Part shown: one piece after another, positions 1-10,830 of the stretch
Layout: every line of letters begins with the position of its first letter
Numbering within the stretch: position 1 is the stretch's first letter
Source of the DNA: Symbiodinium natans
Lineage: Eukaryota > Sar > Dinophyceae > Suessiales > Symbiodiniaceae
Assembly: GCA_905221605.1 (NCBI GenBank)
Contig: CAJNDS010002095.1
Location: 566,001-630,000 of the forward strand
Reading direction: 5' to 3'
Length of the DNA: 64,000 nt
Translations under genes and position numbers: made by a program
The notes under the pieces: generated by a model
Seen by the model: only the letters and a program-made list of their open reading frames with translations
What the model was told of the DNA's origin: nothing
The model's database searches: none

Positions 1-239
1 ACGCAGGCCCCAAGGATTCATTCATGGCGTGCCCAGCTTGCTCACAGTTCTGAGGGATGTTGTCGAATAGCTTATCAGTAGCTCAGTAGCGGAAAGGCTC
101 AGTGGACCTGTGAGGCAATATGTAATCCTTTACTCTTCTTGCGGACAGTGACAACACCCAAAGACACACTCACTGCTTGATCCCGAATGGCACAAGAAGC
201 ATTCCGAGCTGACAGAACATGGTTCCCCAGAGGTTCCCA

Positions 240-335
240 TGGAGCTGCCGTAAACCCACTCCGCTATCCCACAGCCTGTGGCAGCTCCAGGAGCTGTTTC
301 ACCTCATCCAGGGCTCCTGCTACCACAAGCAAGGG
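240..335 (-). CDS. Exon-like segment, ankyrin-like helix
   Basis: Minus frame LVVAGALDEVKQLLELPQAV, preceded by CCCTAAACCCTTG. The pattern vaGaLdeVkqLLel recalls the second helix of an ankyrin repeat, but one unit is not enough. AG|G is absent. Confidence 0.35.
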
Positions 336-445
336 TTTAGGGTTTAGGGTTTAGGGTTTAGGGTTTAGGGTTTAGGGTTTAGGGTTTAGGCTTTAGGGTT
401 TAGGGTTTAGGGTTTGGGGTTTAGGGTTTCGGGCTTTGGGGGGTA
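331..445 (+). repeat. Telomere-type tract (TTTAGGG)n
   Basis: About ten near-perfect TTTAGGG units, then decayed units with G and C substitutions. First of the many tracts in the window. Confidence 0.97.
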
Positions 446-449
446 AGGG

Positions 450-905
450 TTTAGGGCTTTCATGGCGTAATGTTTAGGATGTCATCTAAGTTTCTGGAGG
501 CCCAGGATGGGTTGAGAAACTCGAGGGTTTAGCGGGGGAGGGGGGGTCTGAGGATTCATAAACTCCATGCAGCCCCTAGCCCGAAACCATGAAGCCTCCG
601 AACAAAGAGGAGGTTCATGGAACGCTCAGGTATAAAGGCCGCAGCGAGCTCACAAAACAATAGGCGCAATCAAGGCTGCACCTGTCTACGGAGAGAGTCG
701 CTCCCACTTTCACCCCGTGAGCGGGTACAACATAAATGCCAGCCCCGTGTGCAAAACCCGACACCTTAGCAAAGCCCTCAACCCCGGAACTCCCCATCCT
801 GAACCCTAAATTACACCAATTAAGCGCCCAGAAAACCACGGAAGCCTCTCGCCGAAGCGGATCGTAGCTCCAACGCCTCACACGGTTGAGGGATCCCAAA
901 CCTTA
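450..905. other. No gene recognised
   Basis: Decayed repeat edge then mixed sequence. The 94-codon minus frame (615-899) has no motif, no AG|G context and poor codon bias; I do not call it. Confidence 0.5.
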
Positions 906-907
906 AG

Positions 908-972
908 CCATTAATTTAGGGTTTAGGGTTTAGGGTTTTAGGGTTTAGGGTTTAGGGTTTAGGGTTTAGGGA
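908..972 (+). repeat. Telomere-type tract (TTTAGGG)n
   Basis: About nine units with one extra T. Confidence 0.95.
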
Positions 973-974
973 TA

Positions 975-1640
975 TTGTGTTCAGGGAGTCGGCTGTAAAA
1001 AGCCTCTCGGGCCTATATTGGCTCGGCAATCCGTAGTTGTAGTCAAAGAACGGAGGCTCGAATACTAGTTAATGCATGCTTTGATGTTTTGAGGCCTTCT
1101 GGGTTCCGGTGACGCGAACTCGAGTCTTGAGGTTGCAGGTTTGTGCAGAAGCTCTCGTGTCCATTCCATCCTTCGTGACCGCTTCGTGCATGTGCCAACC
1201 CGACAATCCACAATGGTGTAGCTCTTCACGGATGCAGCCTCCTTCTGTTCGGAATTCAAAGGCCGCATTGGTACAATGTCAAGCAACGATGATGTGTGTT
1301 TACATTTGGAGCCAAGGACAAAATCTTGCTCTCTGGATACTGTATTGCAAGAATATGCTGTGTCCCCTGTGATACTCAAAGCGGAGTACTACAGCGCCGC
1401 CTTGTCTTGGCAGTAGGGCAGCACAACCTTGGCTCACAAGCAGGGACCTGTTCTGCGTGAGTCCTCTTGACAGCACTGGGGATGACAAAGTACAGGGGCC
1501 TGTTTGATGACCAAAATGTATTTCTGCTAGCTACATTTTATACCCCTATACACTTGTCCGCAGACTCCCCTCGCAGGGTCGCCGTCAGGTTTGCCTCCTG
1601 CCCCCCCTCCCCCCCCCCCTGGTGCACCCCCCTCCAGGTT
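975..1640. other. No gene recognised
   Basis: Unique sequence with overlapping open frames on both strands, none convincing. Ends in a C-rich run (about 1600-1635). Confidence 0.5.
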
Positions 1641-1864
1641 TAAGGTTTCGGTACTTAAGACATTCTAACGAAATGGGCACTAGCTTACGGTGGTTGATCT
1701 ACCTGGTCCTTCTGGGCAATGCTTAAGGATTCCTTTTTGGCTTAGAAGGGACATGTAGGGAAATTTTGGGAACAGGTACTTTGCATCCGGCTTCCGGGAT
1801 GTAGGATTGAGCGAGGATGGTCTGACACTCAAGACACTCAAGTACCAAATCTTGGCGCCTATCT

Positions 1865-1976
1865 CTTAGGGCAGTTACATGGTCCCTTCGTATGGGCCCC
1901 GAAAAGGGGACCGTACTTCAGAACCCTTTAAAGAAGCTAAGGGGCCATATTGAGGGCCCATGAAGCCACCCCTAGA
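1865..1976. mobile_element. MITE-like family D
   Basis: Ends CTTAGGGCAGTTACATGGTCC and GGGCCCATGAAGCCACCCCTA, with the inner phrase TACTTCAGAACCCTTTAAAG shared by copies near 18.7, 32.2, 38.8 and 46.0 kb. Confidence 0.85.
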
Positions 1977-2631
1977 CAATCACCATAACCTGGGCGTCTA
2001 GAGAATTCGAGAAGGGCATTGTGGGTGTAGTTATACCGTATGACTTACTTCTCCAATAACCAAGGGGAAAACAAGGTTAAACTTTATTATTCCGACTAAA
2101 TAAGGAAACCCAAAAAGTTTAAAGTTCAACTAAAGGCGAAGTAAGATGATAAGTTACTAAACCCCAAACCCCTTTTGTGGCATCCAGGCCTCCTTGCTGA
2201 GGGCCAGACATTGCATCAATAGGCTTCATTCTCCGCCAAGTGTTACCTTAAATTTCCAAACCACTCTGTCAACCCCAAACCAAAAAACCAAGAAAACAAA
2301 GGACCTTAAACCCTAAGCCCCTACATCCCCTAAGCCCCAAGCTCCAAGCTCCTACATCCGGAACCTCTAAATCCCAAAAGCCCTAACCCCAAACCCCTGA
2401 ACCCCAAACCAAGTTCTGCCGCCTGGCGACGACCTGCAGCTCACGAGGACAACCCAATTCCTGCTTAGCAGGGTTTGGGGTTTAGGGTTTAGGGATCAGG
2501 GTTTTAGGGTCTGGGAAATAAGGTCTGTTCATTAGGTCCGTTCGCGAAAGCTGTGGCCTTATCCCAATAAAAATGCTGCCCTGGGTATGATTAGGGTATA
2601 TACCCAGAAGGGGCCATGCGACGCAGAGTAA

Positions 2632-2787
2632 CCCTGAACCCTGAACCCCTAAACCCTAAACCCGAAACCCTAGACCCTGGACCCTGGACCCCGGACCCTA
2701 GACCCTAAACCCTAAACCCTAAACCCTGGACCCTAAACCCTAAACCCTAAACCCTAAACCCTAAACCCTAAACCCCAAACCCTAAGG
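2632..2787 (-). repeat. Telomere-type tract (CCCTAAA)n, mixed variants
   Basis: CCCTAAA units mixed with CCCTGAA, CCCTGGA and CCCTAGA variants. Directly followed by the exon candidate on the minus strand. Confidence 0.95.
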
Positions 2788-2844
2788 CCGGCCTCGTAGG
2801 TCACCCCATCTGACAAAGCTGCGTCGCTGCAGAGGAGGCGCTGC
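2781..2844 (-). CDS. Exon candidate
   Basis: Acceptor CTTCAG|GCAG and donor CTTAGG|GTTTGGGG. Reads QRLLCSDAALSDGVTYEAGL. The plus frame (CVAAEEALPEAGG) is also open; codon bias favours minus. Confidence 0.42.
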
Positions 2845-2892
2845 CTGAAGCGGGAGGCACCACCAAGCCTCAGTTTCCCAAAAAGGGTCTAG

Positions 2893-2985
2893 GGTTCACT
2901 GGGTTTAGGGTTTAGGGTTTAGGGTTCACTGGGTTTAGGGTTTAGGGTTTAGGGTTTAGGGTATAGGGTTTAGGGTTCCAAGGAT
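2893..2985 (+). repeat. Telomere-type tract with internal duplication
   Basis: TTTAGGG units containing two copies of the non-telomeric phrase TTCACTGGG, so the block was duplicated as a unit. Confidence 0.93.
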
Positions 2986-3334
2986 TTCGGGTGTTGGGGG
3001 GTTCGGGCTTTTTAGGGAATTTTAGGGTTAAGGGTTCGAAGGGTTTAGGCTTTCAGGGCTTCGGACTTTTAGGGTGCAAGGTTCAAAGGGTTTCGGGCTT
3101 TTGAGCTTATGGGCCATATGGGGCTTTTGTGGTATAGGAGCTTCGGGGTTTGGGGTGTCTAGAGCTTTACAGCCCGACTCTCTATACTCGGAATGGCGCA
3201 GCTTTTGACCTACCTATCTCGGTCCTGAACCCTGAAAGTCTTCTTCGAAATCCCAAGTTGCAAGTTCCCTCTGGACCCTAAGCCCCATCACGGAGGTGTG
3301 CTTCTGCTGTTCACCAAAGCTATCGGGGATACTA

Positions 3335-3412
3335 CCCCGAACCCTAAACCCCAAACCCCAAACCCTAAACCCTAAACCCTAAACCCTAAACCCTAAACCC
3401 TAAACCCTAAAC
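3335..3412 (-). repeat. Telomere-type tract (CCCTAAA)n
   Basis: About eleven units. Confidence 0.95.
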
Positions 3413-4497
3413 CGCGCGACCTTCAGTGCCAGATGCAGATGCTCCCCACCTCATAAACCCTGAAGAGGCATGCCTGGAGCCGCACGAAGAGTAACCTAGG
3501 AATAAAGAAGGGTGCCCTTTTTCGTTTAAAGCTTCCAAGGGAAACCTAAACCCTAGAAGCCTAGACCCTAGACCCTAGACCTTAGAACTCCCTTAGACCC
3601 CCCATCAGGAACTCGATGGGCCATCTTCCCCAAACCCTAAACCCTAAACTCTTCCAGGAACCGTCCAACTTGGAGGTACAAAGCTTGGACATCGAGCCAT
3701 CTGCACCTGTCATTTCTGGTGGCTCCTACCCGAAAAAGCTGAGCTAGAATCTGGTCAAGATGCCACGTTGCCACGTGCTCGCAGCCCATGAAAATGAGCA
3801 TAAATGCATGGAAATGCCACTTCTGTGGCGTTCCGGATTGCCGATTGTAAGTCGTGCTGCCTCTCGGTGATGCTGATCACCCCAATTCCCCTAAACCCGA
3901 AACCCTATACCCTATAAACCCTAAACCCCGCAGGCTGTGCATGTCGGCTCGCAGTCAGCTCGCACCCAGGAGGTTCTGTCTCAGGTGCAGTCGCAGCTCC
4001 CAAGTTGCCAAGACATGGACCTAGAGTAGGCCCTTATTCCCTTTTTTGGGGTTGGGGTTTCGGAGGGCCCCCACTGCCGAGTGTGCGATCTTACCCGAAT
4101 AGGTGAAGCAAAACCTCTAAACACTAGAATCCTTAAAGACGCTGAACGCGAGAAGCCAACAAGCTGTCGAGCGAGAAAAAGCCGCAAAACTCGCAATCCA
4201 AACACCGCCCCAAAAACTAGTTAAATGCCCTAACTGGTGTTAAGCATAAGGGTCGCTTTGGTTCCTGGAACCCTCAAAGCCCTGAAGTTTTGAGTGCCCG
4301 GGAGCCTTTCTTTTGGATATCACCAGGTTTTGAAGGCTACCCCCTGAACCCCAAATCCTCAACTCAAAACAGTAAATCCTAAACAAACCCCAAACCTAGG
4401 TTACCCAGTAACCTGGGGTTGAATAGGGTGCACTTTTTTGCTGAAAAAAGGGGTCTGTAAGGGTACTACTGGGTTACTGGCATCCTAGAAACTCCCT

Positions 4498-4605
4498 ATA
4501 ACCCCAAACCCTAAACCCGCCTAAACCCTAAACCCTAAACCGTAAACCCTAAACCCTAAACCCTAGACCCTAGACCCTAAACCCAAACCCTACACAAACC
4601 CTGTG
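4498..4605 (-). repeat. Telomere-type tract (CCCTAAA)n
   Basis: About fourteen units, slightly decayed at both ends; directly precedes exon candidate 4611-4675. Confidence 0.95.
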
Positions 4606-4610
4606 GACAG

Positions 4611-4675
4611 GAAGCAGCGGCTGCAGACGATCCTTCAGCGCCCGGACGAAACCAGGGCCCTGGTCATCGGAGATG
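4611..4675 (+). CDS. Exon candidate, ALVIGDG motif
   Basis: Acceptor GGACAG|GAA; donor GAGATG|GTTTAGGG lies exactly at the repeat edge. Reads KQRLQTILQRPDETRALVIG then D and part of Gly. The ending resembles the P-domain motif (GDGxND) of P-type ATPases, with the intron inside the motif. An alternative open minus frame exists, and no partner exon was found. Confidence 0.4.
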
Positions 4676-4767
4676 GTTTAGGGTTTGGGGTTTAGGGTTT
4701 AGGGTTTGGGGTTTAGGGTTTAGGTTTGGGGTTTAGGGTTAGAGTTTAGGGTTTGGGGTTTAGGGTT
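4676..4767 (+). repeat. Telomere-type tract (TTTAGGG/TTTGGGG)n
   Basis: Units alternate TTTAGGG and TTTGGGG. Its first bases form the presumed donor of exon 4611-4675. Confidence 0.95.
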
Positions 4768-5039
4768 ACACACTAACGGAATAGCTTTTAAAATTCCGGA
4801 AGATCTGGCCCGAAAATTCGTGGGCAAGGCCCGATTTGGGTTCCAGCGGAAAAGTTGAAATCAGCTGTGTGGAGACAACAATAACCCCTGTGTTTCTTAA
4901 TGTTTAGGGTTTAGGGTTTAGGGTTTAGGGTTTAGGGTTTAGGGTTTAGGGTTTAGGGCTTTGGGATTCTCGTGGTAGGTGGGTATTTTCCTAGCCCCAG
5001 GCACCAGGCTCGACTCGAGACTGCTCGGCCCGGAGCTGC

Positions 5040-5192
5040 TGAACCCAAAAACCCTAAACCCTAAACCCTAAACCCTAAACCCTAAACCCTAAACCCCAAA
5101 CCCCAAAAAGCCCTTGAACGGCCCCTCCTCCTCCTCCCTAAGCCCCAAACCCTAAACCCTAAACCCTAAACCCCAAACCCCAAAAAGCCCTT
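5040..5192 (-). repeat. Telomere tract with a duplicated 70-bp block
   Basis: Two copies of a block holding CCCTAAA units, two CCCCAAA units and the unique phrase AAAGCCCTTGAACGGCCCC with CTC repeats. The unique phrase is the 3' end of exon candidate 5189-5240. Confidence 0.92.
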
Positions 5193-5240
5193 GAACGGCC
5201 CCCCCTCCTCCTCCTTCTTGAGCTCCTGGTCATCGAGGGC
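5189..5240 (-). CDS. Exon candidate, acidic
   Basis: Acceptor AATGAG|GCC; donor AAGG|GCTTTTTGGGG (GC type). Reads ALDDQELKKEEEGGPFK. The last 30 bases and the start of the following repeat are duplicated at about 5099-5130. Confidence 0.45.
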
Positions 5241-5275
5241 CTCATTGGGCCGCCAAGCCCGGGGTGGAGGAGCTG

Positions 5276-5390
5276 AGGGTTTAGGGTTTAGGGTTTAGGG
5301 TTTAAGGGTTTCAGGGTTTCAGGGTTTCAGGGTTTAGGGCTTAGGGTTTAGGGCTGCAGGGTTTCAGGTTCTCAGGGTTTAGGGTTGCTA
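5276..5390 (+). repeat. Telomere-type tract, TTTCAGGG variant
   Basis: TTTAGGG units followed by several 8-bp TTTCAGGG units. Confidence 0.93.
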
Positions 5391-5699
5391 AGGCTCGTAA
5401 GAGGCATAAGGGCTCTGAGGGTTCTAAAGGATATGGTATATGGGAAGGTTCTGAGGGTCATGCGTAAAGGTTTCCAGGGTCATAAACGTCACAAGGGCTA
5501 GAAGGAATCTGAGGGTTCTAAGGGATGTAAGCAACGGGCTCCTCGAGGATGTAAAGGCCGTACGGGTTACATGGGAGAAACAAAAAAGGGGTTGCGACGT
5601 GAGGCTGCCGGAACTTCAGAATTTAGGGTTTATAGGGTTTATAGGGTTTAGGGTTTAAGGTTTAGGGTTTAGGGTTTTAAGGTGTTTAAAGGATCTTCG

Positions 5700-6290
5700 A
5701 GAAAGTCGGTGTCTGGGGGTTTACTAGTACTATTTGCGAAGAAGAACCCAAAAATGAAAGATCATATTCCCCTTATGAGGAAGAACACATGTATTTTGTT
5801 TAGGTTCAGGGGGGTTTAGGGTTTAGGGTGTTTCGGGTTTAGGGTTCAGGGTAGTTCCCGACTTGAAGTTCAGGGATGGGGGTCAGTCGGGGTTTGGGGT
5901 GAAGGGATTGGGCGGGGGGGGGGGGGGGGGGGGGGGGGGGGCGGGGTGGGGGGGGGGTGGGGCGGGGGGGGGGGGGGAGGGGGGGGGCGGGGCTTAGAAG
6001 CCCCCTAGTAGTCTTCTGAGCAGGTTTTAAGAAGACTTAGAGTTGGGGTTAACAAGTACCCATGAACCTACAAGTAGAGTAAGGGTTCTGAGGCTTGTAG
6101 GGTCCTAAGTCTCTTCGCAGCTTTTGGGGGTTTCTAGGGTCTGCTTAGGCATCGGACTTCTTACTTAAGTGGTTTCGGGTGAAGGGCTTATGGTTTCAGG
6201 CAGAGGCCATGGGGAGACGGGTTTTAGCCCCAGCGTTTTAGATCAGGAAATGGTTGAAGGTTTCAGGTTACCGCTCAATGGGGACAGCCA
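5700..6290. other. Non-coding, poly-G block and decayed repeat
   Basis: Apart from the poly-G block I see only decayed TTTAGGG-like sequence. Confidence 0.5.
5911..5994 (+). repeat. Poly-G block
   Basis: About 80 bases of nearly uninterrupted G with a few T, C and A. Sits in a 450-bp stretch with no exon-like frame. Possible G-quadruplex; run length may be an assembly estimate. Confidence 0.95.
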
Positions 6291-7004
6291 ACGACGTTAA
6301 ATCCCAAACCCTGAAGCCCTCTTGCCGCCAAAAGATCCATTCAGGTACCTGCGTTGCATACTTGGGGCTCTCGAGTTGTACATACAATGATGGGGTTCTT
6401 AGGGGGAGGGGGGTGCAAGGGTAGGTAAGCCAAGGTTCCTGAATACTCCCTACTACGCCCCAAGGCTCAAAAAGCTTCCCTAAGGTTACCCAGGTACCTG
6501 CTCCCCATAAACCCCCAAACCCTAAACCTTAAACCCTAAACCCTAACCCCAAACCCTAAACCCTACTCCCTAAGCCCTAAACCCTAAACCCCTCCCTAAA
6601 AGGACCCATATAATACAAGGCACCCAGGGGGTTTAGGGCGGCGGGGTCTTGAGCCGAACCCTGAACCCTGAACCCTAAACCCTAAACCCCAAACCCTAAA
6701 CCATAGTTCAGTCCCAAAGGAAGCGGAAGCCATTCAACAGCATTCCTCCCAAACCGCGAGCGTCCAGAGAGCTGACTAAGCCTTCTCCTAGGGCTCTGAA
6801 GACTCTTGCTTAAGGGTTTTAGGGGCCCACATGCTTTCATGCATAAGAATTTTTGGGGGCTATGTTGAGCGTGGGCCTTAAGCCCTCCAGCCCTGAAACT
6901 GAAACCCTGAGCCTCAGAATCCTCGAAGTCCTAGACCTGGCTCTCAGCATCTTCTGGTAGCATTGAGGGTGCTCGAAGGCACGACTCAGGGCGCACCACG
7001 TTTC

Positions 7005-7118
7005 CCTGACCCCTCAACCCTCAACCCTAAACCCTAAACCCCAAACCCCAAACCCTAAAAAAAACTAAACCCTAAACCCTAACAAACAAAACTAAACCCT
7101 AAACCCGAAACCCCAAAC
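7005..7118 (-). repeat. Telomere-type tract with AACAAA slips
   Basis: CCCTAAA units interrupted by A-rich slips such as CCCTAAAAAAAACTAAA. Confidence 0.93.
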
Positions 7119-7153
7119 CACAGAGAAGCGGCTGTCACCACGTTGCCCGACAG

Positions 7154-7207
7154 GGACAGAATGCGGAGCATGGCCAGATGGAGTTGAAAAAGAATGCGTG
7201 GGTGCGG
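7154..7207 (+). CDS. Exon candidate, 18 codons
   Basis: Acceptor CGACAG|GGA; donor GCGG|GTTTAGGG at the repeat edge. Reads GQNAEHGQMELKKNAWVR. The minus frame is also open but lacks any upstream AG. Confidence 0.42.
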
Positions 7208-8299
7208 GTTTAGGGTTTAGGGTTTAGGGTTTAGGGTATAGGGTATAGGGTTTAGGGTTTAGGGTGCTTCTTTAGGTCGGGGTTTGGGGTGTATCTAGGG
7301 TTTTAGGCAGTTGAGGGTTTTTGCGTCTTCAGGGTTTAGCGTTTAAGCTGCTTCTTTAGGATTTAGCCACTTCCTTTTAAGTTCCTATGACAGGGATTAT
7401 CGCATTTTGTGGTGGTACATTGGAGGGGGACCCCTATTTGGGAACGACCTCTTTTTGACCCCTAAGGGAAGCTCATCGATCATATAGGGTTTGCCTGAAG
7501 GCTCCTGCGTAGTACCTTTTGGGGTAGTATACTAGAATCCCCTATACCGAACCATAGGATTTAGGTTTTCGGGTTGCGCAAGGAGCCAGCTCAGCTGCAC
7601 AAATGCACTCTAAACTCTACCAACTCCTTAGCAGCACCAGACGCTTCCATAACCCTGCTTCACCCTGGCTAGGGACACACTTTCGCCTCCGCCCGGCACA
7701 CTTTCGCACCTGCGCCCACCTCAAGAAGTTCAGAGGACTGCAGCAACCACCCTCCTCTCCTGCTTAGGGTTGATGGGGTTGGAAGGGTCTTTAAGTTTGT
7801 TGCCCTAAACCCTTAACCCTAAACCCTAAACCCTAAACCCTAAACGCCATCAGGTGCCCTGATCACTGCCACACAAGCAAAGACCGGGCAAATTAATGGA
7901 AAGCACCCGACCCCAAGTGTTATCTTCAACCCTGACTCCTATGCCGAACAACTTGAAGTACCCTCAAACATATGCTGGGAGCCCAAAAGTCCGAAAAACA
8001 AGGGATGGGCTTAGTTGGTGCGGTTTAGGGTTTAGGGTTTGGGGTTCAGGGTTTAGGGTTCAGGGTGTAGGGTTTAGGGTTTATGGTTTCGGGTGTAGGG
8101 CGCCTACGTTGCCAAAGGTGTCTAAGGGATCTGGGCTCCCAAAAACTCTAATGACCCTGTACCGTCAAACCCGAAACACCCGAGCCGAAGGCCACCCACG
8201 ATCCTCCGAACCCTACCCGCAACCCTAAACCCTAAACCCTAAACCTACACCCTGAACCCTAAACCCTAAACCTCAAATGTTAAGCCCTAAACCCTAAAC

Positions 8300-8402
8300 C
8301 GCACCGACACCGGGTACCCCCCGCGCCTCCGTGCTCGCGCCACTGCGCCCCCCCGGGGAGGCTAGGACTTCGGGTCGGGCGAGGCGCTGTTGGGAAAGCT
8401 GC
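8300..8402 (-). CDS. Exon candidate, Arg/Ala/Gly-rich
   Basis: Acceptor AACCAG|GCAG; donor GGTGCG|GTTTAGGG. One frame reads QLSQQRLARPEVLASPGGRS then GASTEARGVPGVGA. A second minus frame is also open. Confidence 0.38.
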
Positions 8403-8494
8403 CTGGTTTCAGGGCTTGGGGTTTAGGGTTTAGGGTTTAGGGTTTAGGGGTCGGGCTGCGGTGTGGTTTAGGGCATCGGGCTTATCTCTCGCTC

Positions 8495-8558
8495 TCTCTC
8501 TTTCTCTCTCTATATATCTACATATATATATATATAGAGAAAGATAGATATATAGATA
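8495..8558. repeat. Palindromic CT/TA/GA microsatellite
   Basis: CTCTCTCTTTCTCTCTCTATATATCT, a TA run, then AGAGAAAGATAGATATATAG; the arms can pair. Confidence 0.88.
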
Positions 8559-8604
8559 CCCTGAACCTTAAACCCTAAACCCTACAAGAAGAGTTCTTCT
8601 TCAG

Positions 8605-8668
8605 GGCCATTGAGCTGGACTATAGCATGGAGAATGTGACGCGGCCCCCTCCGTACAATAGGGCCTGA
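8605..8668 (+). CDS. Terminal exon candidate
   Basis: Acceptor CTTCAG|GGCC then AIELDYSMENVTRPPPYNRA and TGA. GC3 is about 80 percent. A minus frame ending at GTAGGGTTTAGGG competes. Confidence 0.42.
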
Positions 8669-9175
8669 GGCCCCTTTGAGGCTTCGAACGGCTTGAGATT
8701 TCAGCGTAAGACGCCTTAAAGCCTCAAACCACTTAACCCGAAACCCTTAAGACCATAAGCCCTGAACGAAAAGTCTGAGCTTCTTAGCCCTTCTGCCAGC
8801 AAGCACCTAGACCTAAACCCCCCCAAAGCTTAACAACATAAAGGAAAAGCCCTCAAACAAAATCAAAAGCCTATACCCCCCCCCCCCCCCAAAGCCCTCA
8901 ACCCTCGCCGACCCTCGAGCATAAACCCCTAAACCCTCGGAAGCACACACCATTGGGAAGCACAAACCCACAAGCCCACAAGCCCTAAACTACCAAAAAA
9001 ACCAAAGTCCTAAGAGCCAACCGGAAGCTACACCCAAAAGTAGGCAAGGAAAATCAGGCAATAAGGGCTTTCTCTGGGTGTCAGGAAGATAGAATAGTGG
9101 GGAATTATTACCAAAAGTGATTCCTCATGGTCCCAATCTTAAACCCCGCAAACCCGAAACCCTAAGGGCTCCTAC

Positions 9176-9243
9176 AGTATGCGAGTGAAAGCCTCCCCTG
9201 CCCCTGGGCCTGCCATCAGCAGGTCGAAGTAGGATTGGACTTC
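9176..9243 (-). CDS. Exon candidate
   Basis: Acceptor TCAAG|GAA; donor ATACT|GTAGGAG. Reads EVQSYFDLLMAGPGAGEAFT then RI. A plus frame bounded by CTACAG| and CAG|GTCG is the alternative. Confidence 0.42.
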
Positions 9244-9958
9244 CTTGAGACAGCTGAGAGTTAGGGGGTCTAGGGTTTCGGGATTGGGGTCCAGATGTTT
9301 AGTGTCCCTAAACCCTACACCCTACACCCTAAACCCTAATAACCCTAAACCCTAGACCCTAAATCCGAAACCGGGATCTTGGTACGCCTCCATGTGTGCC
9401 GGTAGCTTGTTGTTCGCGTGCCTCGCCTTTCAGGGCGAGGCCCAAGCCCTTTCTGAAGATCCTGGTTGCGTATTGCTACAATACTAAACGCTTGTAGGAA
9501 CGGGAAGTTTACAACTAACTATGGCAAGCTGGGCCTCCAGGTAACACCGAAAATAGAAGCTGCATGAACCCATAAACCACAGGACCCTAAACCCTAACCC
9601 CTAAAACCCTAACACCTCGAATCCTGAACCTGAAACCCTAAACCCCAAAGCGTTGCAAACGCAAGTGCAGTTGTTCCATACAAGACAAAGAAGCTCAAGA
9701 CCTGCAACTCGATGACCCTCAGGTTGGTTTCCTGTTCTTCGCATCATAAACCTGAAGGATTTAGGGTTTAGGTCCTATTCTTTGCCAAAGCCATACTATC
9801 TTGGGGCAGGATCAGCAAGCGCTGGCTTCTCCTTCGCCGAAAATGAGCAACGAATTTCGAGTGCTGGCCTCGTTAGCTTCCTCATGCAGCTCGGTCACAT
9901 TCCAACAACTCACCCAAAAGCCAGCAAAAGGGAAATACTATTGGCATCTTTAGTTTCT

Positions 9959-10235
9959 GGTAGCCCAGTAACCACATTTTAACAAGGCTAACCGTTTTTT
10001 GGGGGTTGGCTACTGAATTAAAGGGAAAGTTGAAACAAAAGAGCCGAGATTTTGTCCTAGACGCGGGAGTAACCAAGGATTAAAAAGGGTACCCTTTTTG
10101 GTTCTAAGGGCACTATAAGGGAACCCCAACCATGAAAAAGGAAAAAAGGGCCTACTCCCCAACAGGGTACCCCTAAACCCTAAACCCTAAATCCTAAACC
10201 CTAAACCCTAAACCCTAAAGGGTACCTGGGCTACC
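9959..10235. mobile_element. MITE-like family B with telomeric insert
   Basis: Ends GGTAGCCCAGTAACC and CTGGGCTACC. A tract of seven CCCTAAA units near the right end is flanked by a direct GGGTACC repeat on each side, like a target duplication. Confidence 0.82.
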
Positions 10236-10261
10236 GAGATTGTGTCGATGCTGCGACCGAG

Positions 10262-10306
10262 GGGTCTGCAAATTTTTAAGCTTGCGTGGAAGCCGTCCGA
10301 AACAAG
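10262..10306 (+). CDS. Exon candidate abutting a MITE end
   Basis: Acceptor CCGAG|GGG, donor ACAAG|GTGATT. Reads GLQIFKLAWKPSET. Open frame also extends upstream (TEIVSMLRPR) into the end of the short inverted-repeat element at 9959-10235. Confidence 0.42.
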
Positions 10307-10762
10307 GTGATTTTTTTCGGGAGGCAAGCTCAAGAGGCTTGGGGTTTAGGGTTTAAGGTTTCGGGTTTAGGGGTTAGGGTCATGGCGTTCTAAAGCAGGA
10401 TTCTGCCATCCTTGAAAGTAATGAGGTGTTGTTGAGTGCATCCATCTGGCGTGGGTGCGAGCTTGCCGAAACTGCAATGAAACTACGTTTGGTTGCAATA
10501 TATCATCGCCTTGCAAGCCCCAGGTTTAGGGTTTAGGGTTTAGGGATTAAAGTTTAGGGTTTAGAGATGCGAAAGACGCATGCTACATACCGTAGCGGGC
10601 TGGGGCAGACACCTCCGACATCATGCAGAGGCAAAGGGGCTTAGGGCTTCTGTAGGGCTTAAGATTTGGAATTCGCAGCCCTAAATCCCAAACCCACAAA
10701 CCCAATTTAACCCGAAAGCCTAAACCCTGAACCCTCAACCCTTAACCAAAACCCTAAGCAAC

Positions 10763-10830
10763 AAAATGTCTCTGGAGCCGCGGCAGCGTGGTTCTGCACA
10801 AAGTCCCAGTACTCAAGGATGTGGCGAAGC
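10763..10830 (-). CDS. Exon candidate
   Basis: The acceptor TAAACAG|GCTT is built directly from the last telomere unit; donor CATTTT|GTTGC. Reads LRHILEYWDFVQNHAAAAPE. Confidence 0.5.

Noticed and set aside
331..445. True chromosome end
   Set aside because: Tracts occur in both orientations, are short and decayed, and are followed by genes; no long terminal array at either window edge.
1065..1379. 104-codon minus frame and 87-codon plus frame
   Set aside because: Overlapping frames with no motif, codon bias or splice context.
4611..6310. Joining ALVIGDG (4.6 kb) to a plus-strand AACGACGTT at about 6288 to complete a P-type ATPase GDGxND motif
   Set aside because: The splice phases do not restore the motif (a Gly is lost) and no AG|G acceptor fits; probably coincidence.
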